Shown: positions 55,343-64,000 of the stretch, one piece after another
Position numbering within the stretch: position 1 is the first letter of the stretch
How the letters are laid out: every line of letters begins with the position of its first letter
DNA from: Rhodocyclales bacterium
Lineage (GTDB): Bacteria > Pseudomonadota > Gammaproteobacteria > Burkholderiales > Rhodocyclaceae
Length of the DNA stretch: 64,000 nucleotides
Assembly: GCA_016235765.1 (NCBI GenBank)
Contig: JACRIZ010000006.1
Span: 1 to 64,000, forward strand
Direction: 5' to 3'
Made by a program: the position numbers and the translations under genes
Notes under the pieces: model-generated
Seen by the model: only the letters and a program-made list of their open reading frames with translations
Database searches by the model: none
What the model was told of the DNA's origin: nothing

Positions 55343-56689
55343 TCATTCCGGAATGCCGTCGCCGTTTTGCCGATATTGCGCCAGCTTGTAGCGCAAAGTC
55401 CGCTCCGATATCCCCAACAATTCGACCGCCTTCTTGCGCGACCCGCCCACTTTGGCGAGCGTCTCGAGAATGTGCTGCCGCTCCAGGTCCCTGATGTTTG
55501 CAGGGCTGGCGCCGGAACTGGCAATGGCAGCCGGCTCGACCTGAGGCACCGGATTCGCTGCCGTTCCGGTCGGCATCGCCAACGACAACTGGTCTTGGCC
55601 AACGACGTTGGCCGGTGCCATGATCACCGCCCGCTGAATGGCATTCTCCAGTTCGCGCACGTTCCCGGGCCAATCATAGGCGGCAAGTTTTGCCTCCGCC
55701 TGGGCATCGAACCGCAAGGCACGACCGTCACGGCTGCCATGCATGGACAGGAAATGGCGCGCCAGCGGCAGGATGTCGCCCGGACGTTCGCGCAGGGCCG
55801 GAATCGCCAGGGGAAACACGTTCAGGCGATAGAACAAGTCCTCCCGGAACCTGCCCGCCTTGACTTCCGCTGCCATGTCCCGGTTCGAGGTGGCCAGGAC
55901 GCGAATGTCGAGTGCGACCGGCCGCTTGCCGCCGACCCGCTCCACCTCCCGCTCCTGCAGCACGCGCAGCAGCTTGGCCTGGAGGCCGAGGGGCATCTCG
56001 GAGATTTCGTCGAGCAGCAGGGTACCGCCATTCGCCTGCTCGAACTTTCCGGCTTGGGACATCTGGGCGCCCGTAAATGCTCCCCGCTCATGCCCGAACA
56101 GGGTCGCCTCGAGCAGGCTGTCGGGAATCGCCGCGCAATTGATGGCCACGAAAGCTCCCCTGGCGCGCGCCGACTGGTCATGGATGTAGCGAGCGAACAC
56201 CTCCTTGCCGGTGCCGGATTCGCCGGTCAGGAGCACCGTGGCATCGGTCCGGGCAACGCGCGAGGCCAGCAGCAGCACGTCCCGCGAACGCGCATCTTCG
56301 GCGATCACCCCCTCCGCGCTCGGCGGCGTGGCGTAGCGGGCAATCTGGTCGAGCAGGGCCTTGGGCTCGAAGGGCTTGAGCATGAAGTCGCAAGCGCCGC
56401 CGCGCATCGCCGCCACCGCCTTCTCCACCTCGCCGAAGGCCGTCATCAACATCACCGGCAGCCCCGGATGGCGGCCGTGTATCTCGCCGAGCAGTTGCAG
56501 GCCGTCCATCGGCGCCATGCGCAGGTCCGAGATGACCATGTTGAAGCGCTCGCGTTCCATCGCCTGCAAGGCTTCCCGGCCGCCCGGCGCGCCCTTGGCA
56601 CTGTGCCCGGCTGCCTCGAGGGTCAGCAGCAGTGCGTCCCGCAGGGCATCGTCGTCCTCGACGACCAGTACGTTCAGACGTTCGTTCAT
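55343..56689 (-). CDS. fleR: sigma54-dependent flagellar regulator FleR/FlrC
   Basis: A 448-residue activator. The receiver has phospho-acceptor Asp55 in VISDLRMAP. The AAA+ domain has Walker A GESGTGKE, the sigma54 loop GAFTGA, and Walker B GGTLLLDEISE. A Fis-type HTH (RKKAVELLGISERTLRYKL) ends the protein. It should drive the sigma54 promoters of fliE and fliF. Its start overlaps the fleS stop by 4 bp. Confidence 0.93.
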   Translation of the reverse strand: MNERLNVLVVEDDDALRDALLLTLEAAGHSAKGAPGGREALQAMERERFNMVISDLRMAPMDGLQLLGEIHGRHPGLPVMLMTAFGEVEKAVAAMRGGACDFMLKPFEPKALLDQIARYATPPSAEGVIAEDARSRDVLLLASRVARTDATVLLTGESGTGKEVFARYIHDQSARARGAFVAINCAAIPDSLLEATLFGHERGAFTGAQMSQAGKFEQANGGTLLLDEISEMPLGLQAKLLRVLQEREVERVGGKRPVALDIRVLATSNRDMAAEVKAGRFREDLFYRLNVFPLAIPALRERPGDILPLARHFLSMHGSRDGRALRFDAQAEAKLAAYDWPGNVRELENAIQRAVIMAPANVVGQDQLSLAMPTGTAANPVPQVEPAAIASSGASPANIRDLERQHILETLAKVGGSRKKAVELLGISERTLRYKLAQYRQNGDGIPE

Positions 56690-57786
56690 GGCGACTCGAC
56701 CAAAGGCAGCAGGATGACAAACTCGGTTCCCACGCCCAACTCGGAGCGAACCTCGATGGCCCCCCCATGGGCACGGGCAACCCCGCGGGCGATGGCCAGT
56801 CCGAGACCGGTTCCCTCGCTGCGGGTGGTAAAGAAGGGCTCGAAGAGGCGCTCCACGACGCTGGCCGCCATCCCGCGGCCATCGTCGCGCACGACCAGCG
56901 CCAACTGGCGGTCGGACTGTTCGGAGGCCAGCGTCACGCGCCCTCCGGCCTCGACGGCCTGGAAGGCGTTCTCGATCAGATTGGTCAGGGCGCCGGTTAG
57001 CGCCTTGCGATTGCCCGTCAGCAGGGTATCGGCGGCGCCCGAGGCGATGCAGAACTCGACGTTGCGGCTGCGTGCCAGGGGCTCGAAGGTATGACCAATC
57101 TCCGCGAGGAGGTCTGCGACGGGGAAGGTCTCCCTGCCCAGGACCTCGCCGCGGGCAAACATCAAGGTATCCTGGATCAGGCGTTCAAGGTGCTTCAGGC
57201 GACCTACCGTCTTTTGGGCAATCGGAATCCGGCTGGCTTCGGGCAGTTCCGGGTTCTCGAGGTTGCCCGCATACAGCAGCGCTGCCGCCAGCGGTGTCCG
57301 CAACTGGTGCGCCAGTTGCGCCGCCATCTCGCCCATGGCGGCCAGCCGTTCATGGCGCTCGGCCTGGGCGCGGAGTCGATGGGTCTCGGTGACGTCATGC
57401 AGGAGCACGATACGGCCGCCGGCCGAATCGAGGGGGGTAACCGTGACCGCCAGGCGTCGTTCATCCAGTTGCCGTTCGCCGGGCGTTTCGGTGGCCAGCA
57501 ACTGGCGGTCAAACTCGGTCCAGGCCGATCCGACCGGATTGGCGCCCAGCACCCTGCCGGCCGCCGCGTTGGCCTCGACGGCGGTTCCTTCCGCATCCAG
57601 GACGACCACGCCGGCCGGGAGCGCTTCCTGGAGCAGCGCCATCCTCTCGGTCAGGGCGGCAACCTGCCCTTCCAGGCGGGAATAGGCCGAAGCCAGTTCT
57701 TCGGACGCCTGATTGAAGATCTGAAAGGCCTCGGCCAGACGGGCAGTGTCGATTCCTGCCGAGGGGGGTGTCGCGGTATCCATCAC
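56686..57786 (-). CDS. fleS: flagellar sensor histidine kinase FleS/FlrB
   Basis: A 366-residue soluble PAS kinase paired with FleR. A coiled N-terminus (EELASAYSRLEGQV) precedes a PAS domain (about 55-150), then the H box MAAQLAHQLRTPLAAALLYAGNL and a HATPase domain with NLIENAFQA, RDDGRGMA and SEGTGLGLAIARG. It lacks membrane segments, as FlrB does. A G7 run on the coding strand (56760-56766) lies near its end. Confidence 0.92.
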   Translation of the reverse strand: MMDTATPPSAGIDTARLAEAFQIFNQASEELASAYSRLEGQVAALTERMALLQEALPAGVVVLDAEGTAVEANAAAGRVLGANPVGSAWTEFDRQLLATETPGERQLDERRLAVTVTPLDSAGGRIVLLHDVTETHRLRAQAERHERLAAMGEMAAQLAHQLRTPLAAALLYAGNLENPELPEASRIPIAQKTVGRLKHLERLIQDTLMFARGEVLGRETFPVADLLAEIGHTFEPLARSRNVEFCIASGAADTLLTGNRKALTGALTNLIENAFQAVEAGGRVTLASEQSDRQLALVVRDDGRGMAASVVERLFEPFFTTRSEGTGLGLAIARGVARAHGGAIEVRSELGVGTEFVILLPLVESP

Positions 57787-57856
57787 CCGGCCATCATGGC
57801 AGAATCGGTGGGGTGCAACAACTCGCGAAATGCCGGCAATTTTTGCCGCTGCTTGG

Positions 57857-57872
57857 TGGAACCGGGCTTGCT
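57857..57872 (+). promoter_or_regulatory. sigma54 promoter of fliF
   Basis: TGGAACC-N4-TTGCT matches the sigma54 layout with GG at -24, GC at -12 and correct spacing. Predicted transcription begins about 50 bases before the fliF ATG. It lies in the 146-bp gap shared with the divergent fleS. Confidence 0.75.
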
Positions 57873-57932
57873 TGTAGAAGCCACAATCCGGCAGCGGCCA
57901 GATTGGCTGTTTAACGCAGAGATGACTTATCG

Positions 57933-59561
57933 ATGGCCAGTGCCGAGCAGAGCATACCCCTGAACCTGGAAGTCTTCAGTCGCATGACCACGTCCCAGAA
58001 GCTGGGTACGCTGGTCGCGGTTGCGTTGGCCATCGCGCTCTTCGTCGGCGGCCTGCTCTGGGCGTCCGAACCGCCTTATGGTGTGGTTTTTGCCAACCTG
58101 TCCGAGAAGGATGGCGGTCAGATCGTCGCCGCACTCGAACAGCAGAACGTGCCCTACAAGATTTCCGCGGGCGGCAGCGCCATCATGGTACCGGCCGAAC
58201 GGGTCCATGACGTGCGCCTGCGTCTGGCGTCCCAGGGGCTGCCCAAGGGCGGCCTGGTGGGTTTCGAGGTCATGGACACGCAGAAACTCGGCGTCAGCCA
58301 GTTTGCCGAGCAGATCAACTACCAGCGCGCGCTGGAAGGTGAGCTGGCACGATCGATCCAGTCGCTGGGCGCCGTCAAGGGCGCCCGGGTACACCTGGCC
58401 ATACCGAAGCAGACGGCCTTCCTGCGTGACGAGCAGAAACCGACCGCGTCCGTGCTGGTCGCCCTGCACGCCGGGCGCCGCCTCGACCCTTCGCAGGTCG
58501 CGGGTATCGTGCATCTCGTGTCGTCGAGCGTTCCCCGCCTGAGCCCGGGAAGCGTCAGCGTCATCGACCAGGACGGCAACCTGGTGTCCGAACCGGGCGA
58601 CGCAGGCAAGCTGGCGGGCCTGGATGCCTCCCAGATCAAGTACGTCCGGGACATCGAGGAGGAATACAAGCGGCGGGTCGAATCCATCCTCGCGCCCATG
58701 GTCGGCACGGGCAACGTCCGTGCCCAGGTGACGGCGGACGTGGACTTCACGCAGACCGAGCAACTCGCCGAGACCTACAAGCCGAACCCGACGCCGCAGA
58801 CAGCCATCCGCAGCCAGCAAACGGCCGAGACCGGCAGCAACGCGGGCGCCGGCGCCGTTGGCGTTCCCGGCGCGCTGACCAACCAGCCGCCGGTTCCGGC
58901 GACGGCGCCGATCACCAATCCGGCCGTACCTGGCGCCAGCACCGGCAACGGCCAGTCGCCGCTCAATTTCAGCAAGAACGCGACCGTCAACTATGAAGTC
59001 GACAAGACCGTCCGGCATACCAAGGGGGCGCCGGGATCGGTACGCCGCCTGGCGGTCGCGGTGGTGATCAACCACAAGCATGACCCGGCCAGGAACAGGT
59101 CGCAGCCGCTGACCGATACCGAGTTGAAACAGGCAACCGCGCTGGCCCAGGAGGCCGTCGGTTTCAGCAAGGAGCGTGGTGACACGGTCAACGTGGCAAA
59201 CGTGTCGTTTGCGCGCCTGGAGCAGGAGGCGATCTCCGATCTGCCGGTCTGGAAGGATCCCTGGCTGATCAACACGGCCAAGGAGATCGGTCGCTGGCTG
59301 TTGTTCGCCCTGGTGGCCTGGCTGCTCTGGACCCGGGCGTTCAAGCCCCTGTTCGAGATGTTCGCGGCGGCCGCCCATCGTGTCGAGGCCGAGCAGGTGG
59401 CCGCGGCGGAAGCGGCTGCAGTCGGCGGCGCCGAAGCCCGCCACTCAAACTTCGGCCGGAATTACGACTCCAAGTTGACCCAGGCGCGCGACCTGGCGAA
59501 GCAGGATCCGAAGTTGGTGGCCGGGGTAATCAAGGAGTGGGTCGGTGGCGAATCCCGATGA
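57933..59561 (+). CDS. fliF: flagellar MS-ring protein FliF
   Basis: A 542-residue ring protein with two membrane helices, at about 29-48 (LVAVALAIALFVGGLLW) and 448-465 (IGRWLLFALVAWLLW), and a large periplasmic domain between them. FANLSEKDGG, QLGVSQFAEQINYQRALEGELARSIQ-type motifs and the cytoplasmic FliG-binding tail fit the family. Its end overlaps fliG by 17 bp, which encodes the partner of that tail. Confidence 0.95.
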   Translation: MASAEQSIPLNLEVFSRMTTSQKLGTLVAVALAIALFVGGLLWASEPPYGVVFANLSEKDGGQIVAALEQQNVPYKISAGGSAIMVPAERVHDVRLRLASQGLPKGGLVGFEVMDTQKLGVSQFAEQINYQRALEGELARSIQSLGAVKGARVHLAIPKQTAFLRDEQKPTASVLVALHAGRRLDPSQVAGIVHLVSSSVPRLSPGSVSVIDQDGNLVSEPGDAGKLAGLDASQIKYVRDIEEEYKRRVESILAPMVGTGNVRAQVTADVDFTQTEQLAETYKPNPTPQTAIRSQQTAETGSNAGAGAVGVPGALTNQPPVPATAPITNPAVPGASTGNGQSPLNFSKNATVNYEVDKTVRHTKGAPGSVRRLAVAVVINHKHDPARNRSQPLTDTELKQATALAQEAVGFSKERGDTVNVANVSFARLEQEAISDLPVWKDPWLINTAKEIGRWLLFALVAWLLWTRAFKPLFEMFAAAAHRVEAEQVAAAEAAAVGGAEARHSNFGRNYDSKLTQARDLAKQDPKLVAGVIKEWVGGESR

Positions 59562-60549
59562 GGGGCTGGAAAAGAGTGCCATGCTGCTGCTTTCTCTGGG
59601 CGAGGACGAGGCTGCCGAAGTACTGAAGCATCTCGGCCCCAAGGAGGTCCAGAAGCTCGGTCACGCGATGGCGCAGATGAAGGCCGTGCCACGCGACAAG
59701 GTCGAGGCGGTACTCGACGAACTGGAGCATCGTTCTGCCATCGGTACGCCGCTCGATGTCGACGAGGCCAAGATCAAGGCCATGCTCACCAAGGCGCTCG
59801 GCGACGACAAGGCCGCCAACCTGATTTCGCGCATCCTCCAGGGCGGCGACACTGCCGGCATCGAGGGCCTGAAGTGGATGGATGCCGCCACCGTGGCCGA
59901 CCTGATCAAGAACGAGCACCCGCAGATCATCGCGACCATCCTCGTGCATCTCGAGTTCGACCACGCCGGCGAGATCCTGAAGCAGTTCACGGAGCGTCTG
60001 CGCAATGACGTCCTGCTGCGCATCGCCACCCTGGACGGCGTCCAGCCGGTCGCCCTGTTCGAGCTCAACGACACGCTCAAGCGCCTGCTCGCGGGCGCAT
60101 CGAGCAATGTCAAGAAGGCCGCCATGGGCGGTATCCGCCACGCCGCGGAAATCCTCAACTTCGTCGGCCAGGCGGCGGAAACCGCCATCATCGACAACGT
60201 CCGCGAATACGATCCCGACCTGGCGCAGAAGATCCTCGACGAGATGTTCGTCTTCGAGAACCTGATCGATGTCGACGACCGCGGCATCCAGCTCCTGCTG
60301 CGGGAGATCCAGTCCGATTCGCTGATCCTCGCGCTCAAGGGATCTTCGCCCGAGTTGCGCGAGAAGATATTCAAGAACATGTCGCAGCGGGCGGCCGAGA
60401 TGCTCAAGGAAGATCTCGAGGCCAAGGGACCGGTGCGCCTCTCCGAAGTCGAGGGAGAGCAGAAGGAAATCCTCAAGGTCGCCCGCCGGCTTGCGGATGA
60501 AGGGCAGATCGTCCTCGGCGGCAAGGGCGGTGAGGATCAGATGGTATGA
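59545..60549 (+). CDS. fliG: flagellar motor switch protein FliG
   Basis: A 334-residue switch protein. It starts at GTG inside fliF. N-terminal LLLSLGEDEAAEVLKHLGPKEVQKLG binds FliF; the middle EHPQIIATILVHL is the EHPQ motif; the C-terminal DIR..QLLLREIQSDSLILALKG and ALKGSSPELREKIFKNMSQRAAEML form the torque helix. It overlaps fliH by 4 bp. Confidence 0.96.
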   Translation: MANPDEGLEKSAMLLLSLGEDEAAEVLKHLGPKEVQKLGHAMAQMKAVPRDKVEAVLDELEHRSAIGTPLDVDEAKIKAMLTKALGDDKAANLISRILQGGDTAGIEGLKWMDAATVADLIKNEHPQIIATILVHLEFDHAGEILKQFTERLRNDVLLRIATLDGVQPVALFELNDTLKRLLAGASSNVKKAAMGGIRHAAEILNFVGQAAETAIIDNVREYDPDLAQKILDEMFVFENLIDVDDRGIQLLLREIQSDSLILALKGSSPELREKIFKNMSQRAAEMLKEDLEAKGPVRLSEVEGEQKEILKVARRLADEGQIVLGGKGGEDQMV

Positions 60550-61160
60550 ACGGCCTGACTGCCTGGGAGCGATGGGAACTGGCCAACTTCGACGCGGAGT
60601 CGCAGGCAACTGCCGTCCGTGGCCCGGATGCGGAGCCCGCCACCGTCGATCGAAGCGAGCTCGACCGCCTGCGCGATGAAGCACGCCACGAAGGCTACCA
60701 GGCCGGCTATGCCGCCGGCCAGGCGGCGGCACGGGCGGAAGCCGGCCGCCTTGCCGCTGCGGCGGCGAGCCTCGATCAAGCCATCGCGGAATTCGACCAG
60801 CAGGTCGCCGATGAACTTCTGGCGCTGGCGGTTGAAATCGCGCGGCAGGTCGTACGGGAGGAAATCACCGGACGGCCGGACATCATCGTCAAGGTCGTGC
60901 ACGAAGCGCTCGCCCAACTGCCCCATCAACATGCGACGATCTTCCTCCATCCCGACGATGCGTCGCTGGTCCGTTCCTACGTCGGCGACGCACTCGCGCA
61001 CGCCGGGCACCGCCTCCTCGAGGACGCCCGGCTCAACCCCGGGGACTGCATCCTGGAATCGGGCAGCAGCCAGACCGACGCAACGGTCGCCACCCGCTGG
61101 CGACGGGTCGTCGAAACCCTTGGTGTCTCGGCCGCCTGGCAAGACAAGGATGGTCGGTGA
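60546..61160 (+). CDS. fliH: flagellar export ATPase regulator FliH
   Basis: A 204-residue FliH-like protein with a GxxxG-rich Ala/Gly helical segment near [15 protein letters not shown] and a C-terminal DSxN-type tail with [29 protein letters not shown]. It links the FliI ATPase to the export gate. It overlaps fliG and fliI by 4 bp each. Confidence 0.92.
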   Translation: MNGLTAWERWELANFDAESQATAVRGPDAEPATVDRSELDRLRDEARHEGYQAGYAAGQAAARAEAGRLAAAAASLDQAIAEFDQQVADELLALAVEIARQVVREEITGRPDIIVKVVHEALAQLPHQHATIFLHPDDASLVRSYVGDALAHAGHRLLEDARLNPGDCILESGSSQTDATVATRWRRVVETLGVSAAWQDKDGR

Positions 61161-62551
61161 ATCCACATTGCCAATCCTGGCGCAACTTCCTTGTCGACTG
61201 CCGCGACCAGTTGGGTGACGTGACGCCGTTCCAGTCCAGCGGCCGCCTGACCCGCATCAGCGGGCTGGTGATGGAGGCCTCCGGACTCAAGCTGGCGCTG
61301 GGCTCCAGTTGCAGGATCCAGATTCCCGGCGATGGCACGCTCGAGGCCGAGGTGGTCGGTTTCGCCGGCGAGCGGCTCTACATGATGCCTACCGAGGATG
61401 TCTATGGCCTGGCGCCGGGCTCGAGCGTCATCCCGCTGGAGATTCCGCCGCCGCCGCCCCGGCTCGGCATGACGGCCCAGCCCTTCCGCCGCGCCTTCGA
61501 TCGCGCCAAGCATCTGCCCGTTGGCGATCAATTGCTCGGCCGAGTCGTCGACGGCAACGGCCGGCCACTGGACAAACTCGGGGCGCTGGACGCAAAGCCG
61601 GCGCGGTCGTTGATCAGTCGGCCGTTCAACCCGCTGCATCGCGCGCCGATCCGCGACAGCCTCGACGTCGGCATCCGGGCGATCAATGCCCTGCTGACCG
61701 TCGGCCGCGGCCAGCGGCTCGGTCTGTTCGCCGGCTCCGGCGTCGGCAAGAGCGTGTTGCTCGGCATGATGGCCCGCTATACCGCCGCCGACGTCATCGT
61801 CGTCGGACTGATCGGCGAACGCGGCCGCGAAGTGAAGGAGTTCATCGAGCACAACCTCGGCGACGAAGGCCTGAGTCGCTCGGTCGTGGTGGCTTGCCCC
61901 GCCGACGTCAGCCCCTTGATGCGGCTCCAGGGGGCCTCCTATGCGACGTCGATCGCCGAACACTTCCGCGATCAGGGACGTCACGTCCTGCTGATCATGG
62001 ATTCGCTGACCCGCTTCGCCATGGCGCAACGCGAGATCGCGCTCGCCATCGGCGAGCCGCCCGTCACGCGCGGCTATCCGCCATCGGTGTTCGCGCGGCT
62101 GCCGCAACTCGTCGAGCGCGCCGGCAACGGGCTGGAAGGCGGCGGTTCCATCACGGCGTTCTACACGGTACTGACCGAGGGGGACGACCAGCAGGATCCG
62201 ATCGCCGACGCGGCGCGCGCAATTCTCGACGGCCACATCGTGCTGTCGCGGCACTTGTCCGATGCGGGCCACTATCCTGCGGTGGATATCGAGCAGTCCA
62301 TCTCGCGCGTCATGGCCAACCTGATCGACCTCGGCCAGGCCGAACTGGTGCGGCGCTTCAAGCAACTGTATTCCCGCTATCAGCGCGCCCGTGACCTGCT
62401 CGCCGTCGGTGCCTACGCGCCTGGCTCCGACCCGCTGCTCGACCAGGCGATCGCCCTCTATCCGCACATGGAACGCTTCCTGCAGCAGGACATCGCGGAA
62501 CGCGCCAACAGCCGCGAAAGCGTCGATGCCCTGACTGTGCTCTTTGGCTGA
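61157..62551 (+). CDS. fliI: flagellar export ATPase FliI
   Basis: A 464-residue ATPase of the type III export apparatus. It starts with GTG. Walker A is [14 protein letters not shown] near residue 190, Walker [15 protein letters not shown], and the FliI/YscN switch region includes [26 protein letters not shown]. It overlaps fliH by 4 bp; fliJ follows after 57 bp. Confidence 0.96.
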   Translation: MNPHCQSWRNFLVDCRDQLGDVTPFQSSGRLTRISGLVMEASGLKLALGSSCRIQIPGDGTLEAEVVGFAGERLYMMPTEDVYGLAPGSSVIPLEIPPPPPRLGMTAQPFRRAFDRAKHLPVGDQLLGRVVDGNGRPLDKLGALDAKPARSLISRPFNPLHRAPIRDSLDVGIRAINALLTVGRGQRLGLFAGSGVGKSVLLGMMARYTAADVIVVGLIGERGREVKEFIEHNLGDEGLSRSVVVACPADVSPLMRLQGASYATSIAEHFRDQGRHVLLIMDSLTRFAMAQREIALAIGEPPVTRGYPPSVFARLPQLVERAGNGLEGGGSITAFYTVLTEGDDQQDPIADAARAILDGHIVLSRHLSDAGHYPAVDIEQSISRVMANLIDLGQAELVRRFKQLYSRYQRARDLLAVGAYAPGSDPLLDQAIALYPHMERFLQQDIAERANSRESVDALTVLFG

Positions 62552-62608
62552 GCTAATATTGGGTTCCGTCCGCCTGCCTGACGCATCCGCGCAAACCGAG
62601 ATCCGCCT

Positions 62609-63061
62609 GTGACCAAAGCCTTCCCACTGCAATCGATCCTCGATCTGTCCCAGATGAAGCTTGACGAGGCCGCGAGGCGGTTGGGCGAACTCATTTCCGG
62701 CGAACAGCAGGCCGCCCAGCGTCTCGAACTGCTGGCGCAGTATCGCGACGAGTATCACGCCCGTTTCCTCGCCGCGGCCCGCGACGGCTTGAGCCGCGAC
62801 CAGTGGCGCAACTACCAGTCCTTTCTCGACCGGCTGGACGGTGCGATCACCCAGGCGCGGGAGATCGTCGCGCAGTCGCATCAACTGACCGCCGCCGGGC
62901 AGCAGGACTGGCTTGCCAAACGCGGGCGCGTCAAGGCCTTTGACACGCTGGCGCAACGCCACCAGGCGCGGATCGACTATGCGGAAACGCGCCAGGAGCA
63001 GAAAGCGCTCGACGAGCACTCCAGCCGCAAGCATGCGGCCAACGCGAGCGATGATCAGTAG
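62609..63061 (+). CDS. fliJ: flagellar export protein FliJ
   Basis: A 150-residue coiled-coil FliJ-family chaperone. It starts at GTG with MTKAFPLQSILDLSQMKLDEAARRLGEL and is entirely helical, ending DEHSSRKHAANASDD. It escorts substrates to FliI. fliK begins 72 bp later. Confidence 0.9.
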   Translation: MTKAFPLQSILDLSQMKLDEAARRLGELISGEQQAAQRLELLAQYRDEYHARFLAAARDGLSRDQWRNYQSFLDRLDGAITQAREIVAQSHQLTAAGQQDWLAKRGRVKAFDTLAQRHQARIDYAETRQEQKALDEHSSRKHAANASDDQ

Positions 63062-63133
63062 CAAGGCGGGGGGCGGCGACCGTATGGCACGCCAATTGCA
63101 TCGCCTTCGGCAGACTGCCTTGAGGACGATCGA

Positions 63134-64000
63134 ATGCCTGCAATTAATGCCGCCGCAAACCCGGTAAGCGCAGTAGCTTCTCCGCCGACACCGAATTCCG
63201 GCAGTTCCGCCGTCAGTTCCGACGAACGGCCCTTTGCCACGGTGCTTGCCGAACAGACCGGCAAGCCGCCCAAGGGAACGGAGAAGGAGCACAAGACCGG
63301 ATCGGCGACGGCAGCACCATCCTCGTCCGACAACGAGACTGAGACCGCCGCCCCGGTGACCACGGCGCCGGTCGCAGCCGATAGCCAAAGTCTGATGACG
63401 CCCATCATCGTCGCGCCAGTGCTCCCGCCGGGCGAGAGCAGCACGGACGAGGCAATCGTCGAGGCCCAGATACAGACAGCCGCTGAGCTGATCCAGGCCG
63501 TACTGACGCCCGCGGGCACCGCCCAAGGTGCTGCCCGTGCGGACGCCGCCGCAATCCGCCAGGCGAAATCCGCCGCGGCATTGGAAGCGGCACCCGCTGC
63601 CGCGCAGGTACCCGGCCTCGGTGTCGAAACGCCGGGCAAACCGGTCGCCGACATGCTGTTGGCCGTCGCCCGCAACGCACACAGCGAGACACCGCCGGAA
63701 GGTGGCGGCATGCCGGCAAAACTTGCCGCGCCGCGAGAAGTCTTTGCCCTGCCCGCCGAACGCGACGCCGTACAACAGCTCGCGGACTCCTTCGCCGCCA
63801 AGTCCGGCGCGGGGATGGCACCCGCGGCCGAAGCGGTGGCAGCCGCCGTACCCATGCATGCCGCTGCCGCATCGCTCCAGGCTCGACACGGCACCGAATA
63901 CCGGATCGTGACGCCGGTCGGAAGCCAGCACTGGGAAACTGCCGTCGGCAACAGCCTGGTCATCATGAGCGGAGCCCGCCAGGACCGCGCCGATTTGGTG
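63134..64000 (+). CDS. fliK: flagellar hook-length control protein FliK, cut by right edge
   Basis: The first 289 codons of an open frame reaching the window end. It begins MPAINAAANPVSAVASPPTPN with a GAGGACG ribosome site and has the low-complexity Ala/Pro/Thr ruler region of FliK. The last visible residues, VGSQHWETAVGNSLVIMSGAR, start the conserved FliK C-terminal domain. It sits in the expected fliFGHIJK position and differs from the FliK-like gene at 52610. The 3-prime end is missing. Confidence 0.9.
   Translation, partial: MPAINAAANPVSAVASPPTPNSGSSAVSSDERPFATVLAEQTGKPPKGTEKEHKTGSATAAPSSSDNETETAAPVTTAPVAADSQSLMTPIIVAPVLPPGESSTDEAIVEAQIQTAAELIQAVLTPAGTAQGAARADAAAIRQAKSAAALEAAPAAAQVPGLGVETPGKPVADMLLAVARNAHSETPPEGGGMPAKLAAPREVFALPAERDAVQQLADSFAAKSGAGMAPAAEAVAAAVPMHAAAASLQARHGTEYRIVTPVGSQHWETAVGNSLVIMSGARQDRADLV

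Noticed and set aside
24378-56766. Homopolymer runs of seven or eight G or C (24378-24385, 32397-32403, 34951-34958, 44439-44445, 56760-56766) as phase-variation sites
   Set aside because: In sequence near 64% GC, runs of this length are expected by chance more often than I noticed them, so they show no enrichment; only the G8-palindrome case was kept as a weak note.

Overview
The window is high-GC DNA with dense operons, frequent 4-bp start/stop overlaps and GTG/TTG starts. Gene content (three catalytic [NiFe] hydrogenases, a regulatory hydrogenase, a Rhodocyclales-style flagellar cluster, FleSR) points to a facultatively hydrogen-oxidising, motile betaproteobacterium, probably Rhodocyclales (Dechloromonas/Azonexus-like). 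That placement is inference from gene content, not a database match. No rRNA, tRNA, CRISPR array or transposase was seen.

Region 1 (1-24.4 kb) is a hydrogenase super-locus. At the left edge, on the minus strand, lie hupS and the first 61 codons of hupL (oxygen-tolerant membrane hydrogenase type). Plus-strand genes follow for an ABC transporter (ATPase and FtsX permease), a PF10118-type metal-dependent hydrolase and a dihaem cytochrome c. Next comes a long minus-strand run. Read in the direction of transcription it is hybO-hybA-hybB-hybC-hybD-hypC-hybE (Hyd-2/group 1c type), hoxA-hoxB-hoxC (regulator and H2-sensing hydrogenase), two Fic-domain genes, and hoxJ (sensor kinase). Divergent from hybO runs hoxF-hoxU-hoxY-hoxH-hoxW, the NAD-linked bidirectional hydrogenase. 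H2 sensed by HoxBC, passed to HoxJ and HoxA, should control the hydrogenase promoters. Two promoter regions carry the same paired 17-bp palindrome at identical 32-bp spacing, each upstream of a sigma54-like element.

Region 2 (24.4-31 kb) holds a MaoC-phosphate acetyltransferase fusion and acetate kinase directly downstream of hoxW. A NarL-type two-component pair follows, whose kinase has an N-terminal receiver-like domain that appears to lack its phospho-acceptor, and then a GGDEF protein.

Region 3 (31-48 kb) is a glycan/sulfation island ending at the flagellin gene. Seven genes (APS kinase, sulfotransferase, methyltransferase, two DegT-type aminotransferases, WbqC-family protein, 1612-residue fusion) are linked by six consecutive 4-bp overlaps. 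The fusion joins a glycosyltransferase, sulfotransferase, TPR, methyltransferase and radical SAM domain in one chain. A 1663-residue multi-glycosyltransferase and a convergent SEC-C/TPR/methyltransferase gene follow. I infer a pathway building a sulfated, methylated, amino-sugar-containing glycan, most likely on flagellin. This is the best candidate for an undescribed system in the window.

Region 4 (48-64 kb) is flagellar: fliC, flaG, fliD, fliS, fliT, a FliK-like gene, an FlhB-C-terminal paralogue and a PilZ/YcgR gene on the plus strand. FleS, fleR and fliE are on the minus strand, then fliF-G-H-I-J and a fliK cut by the right edge. Good sigma28 promoters precede fliC and fliD, and sigma54 promoters precede fliE and fliF, matching a FleSR-driven flagellar hierarchy.
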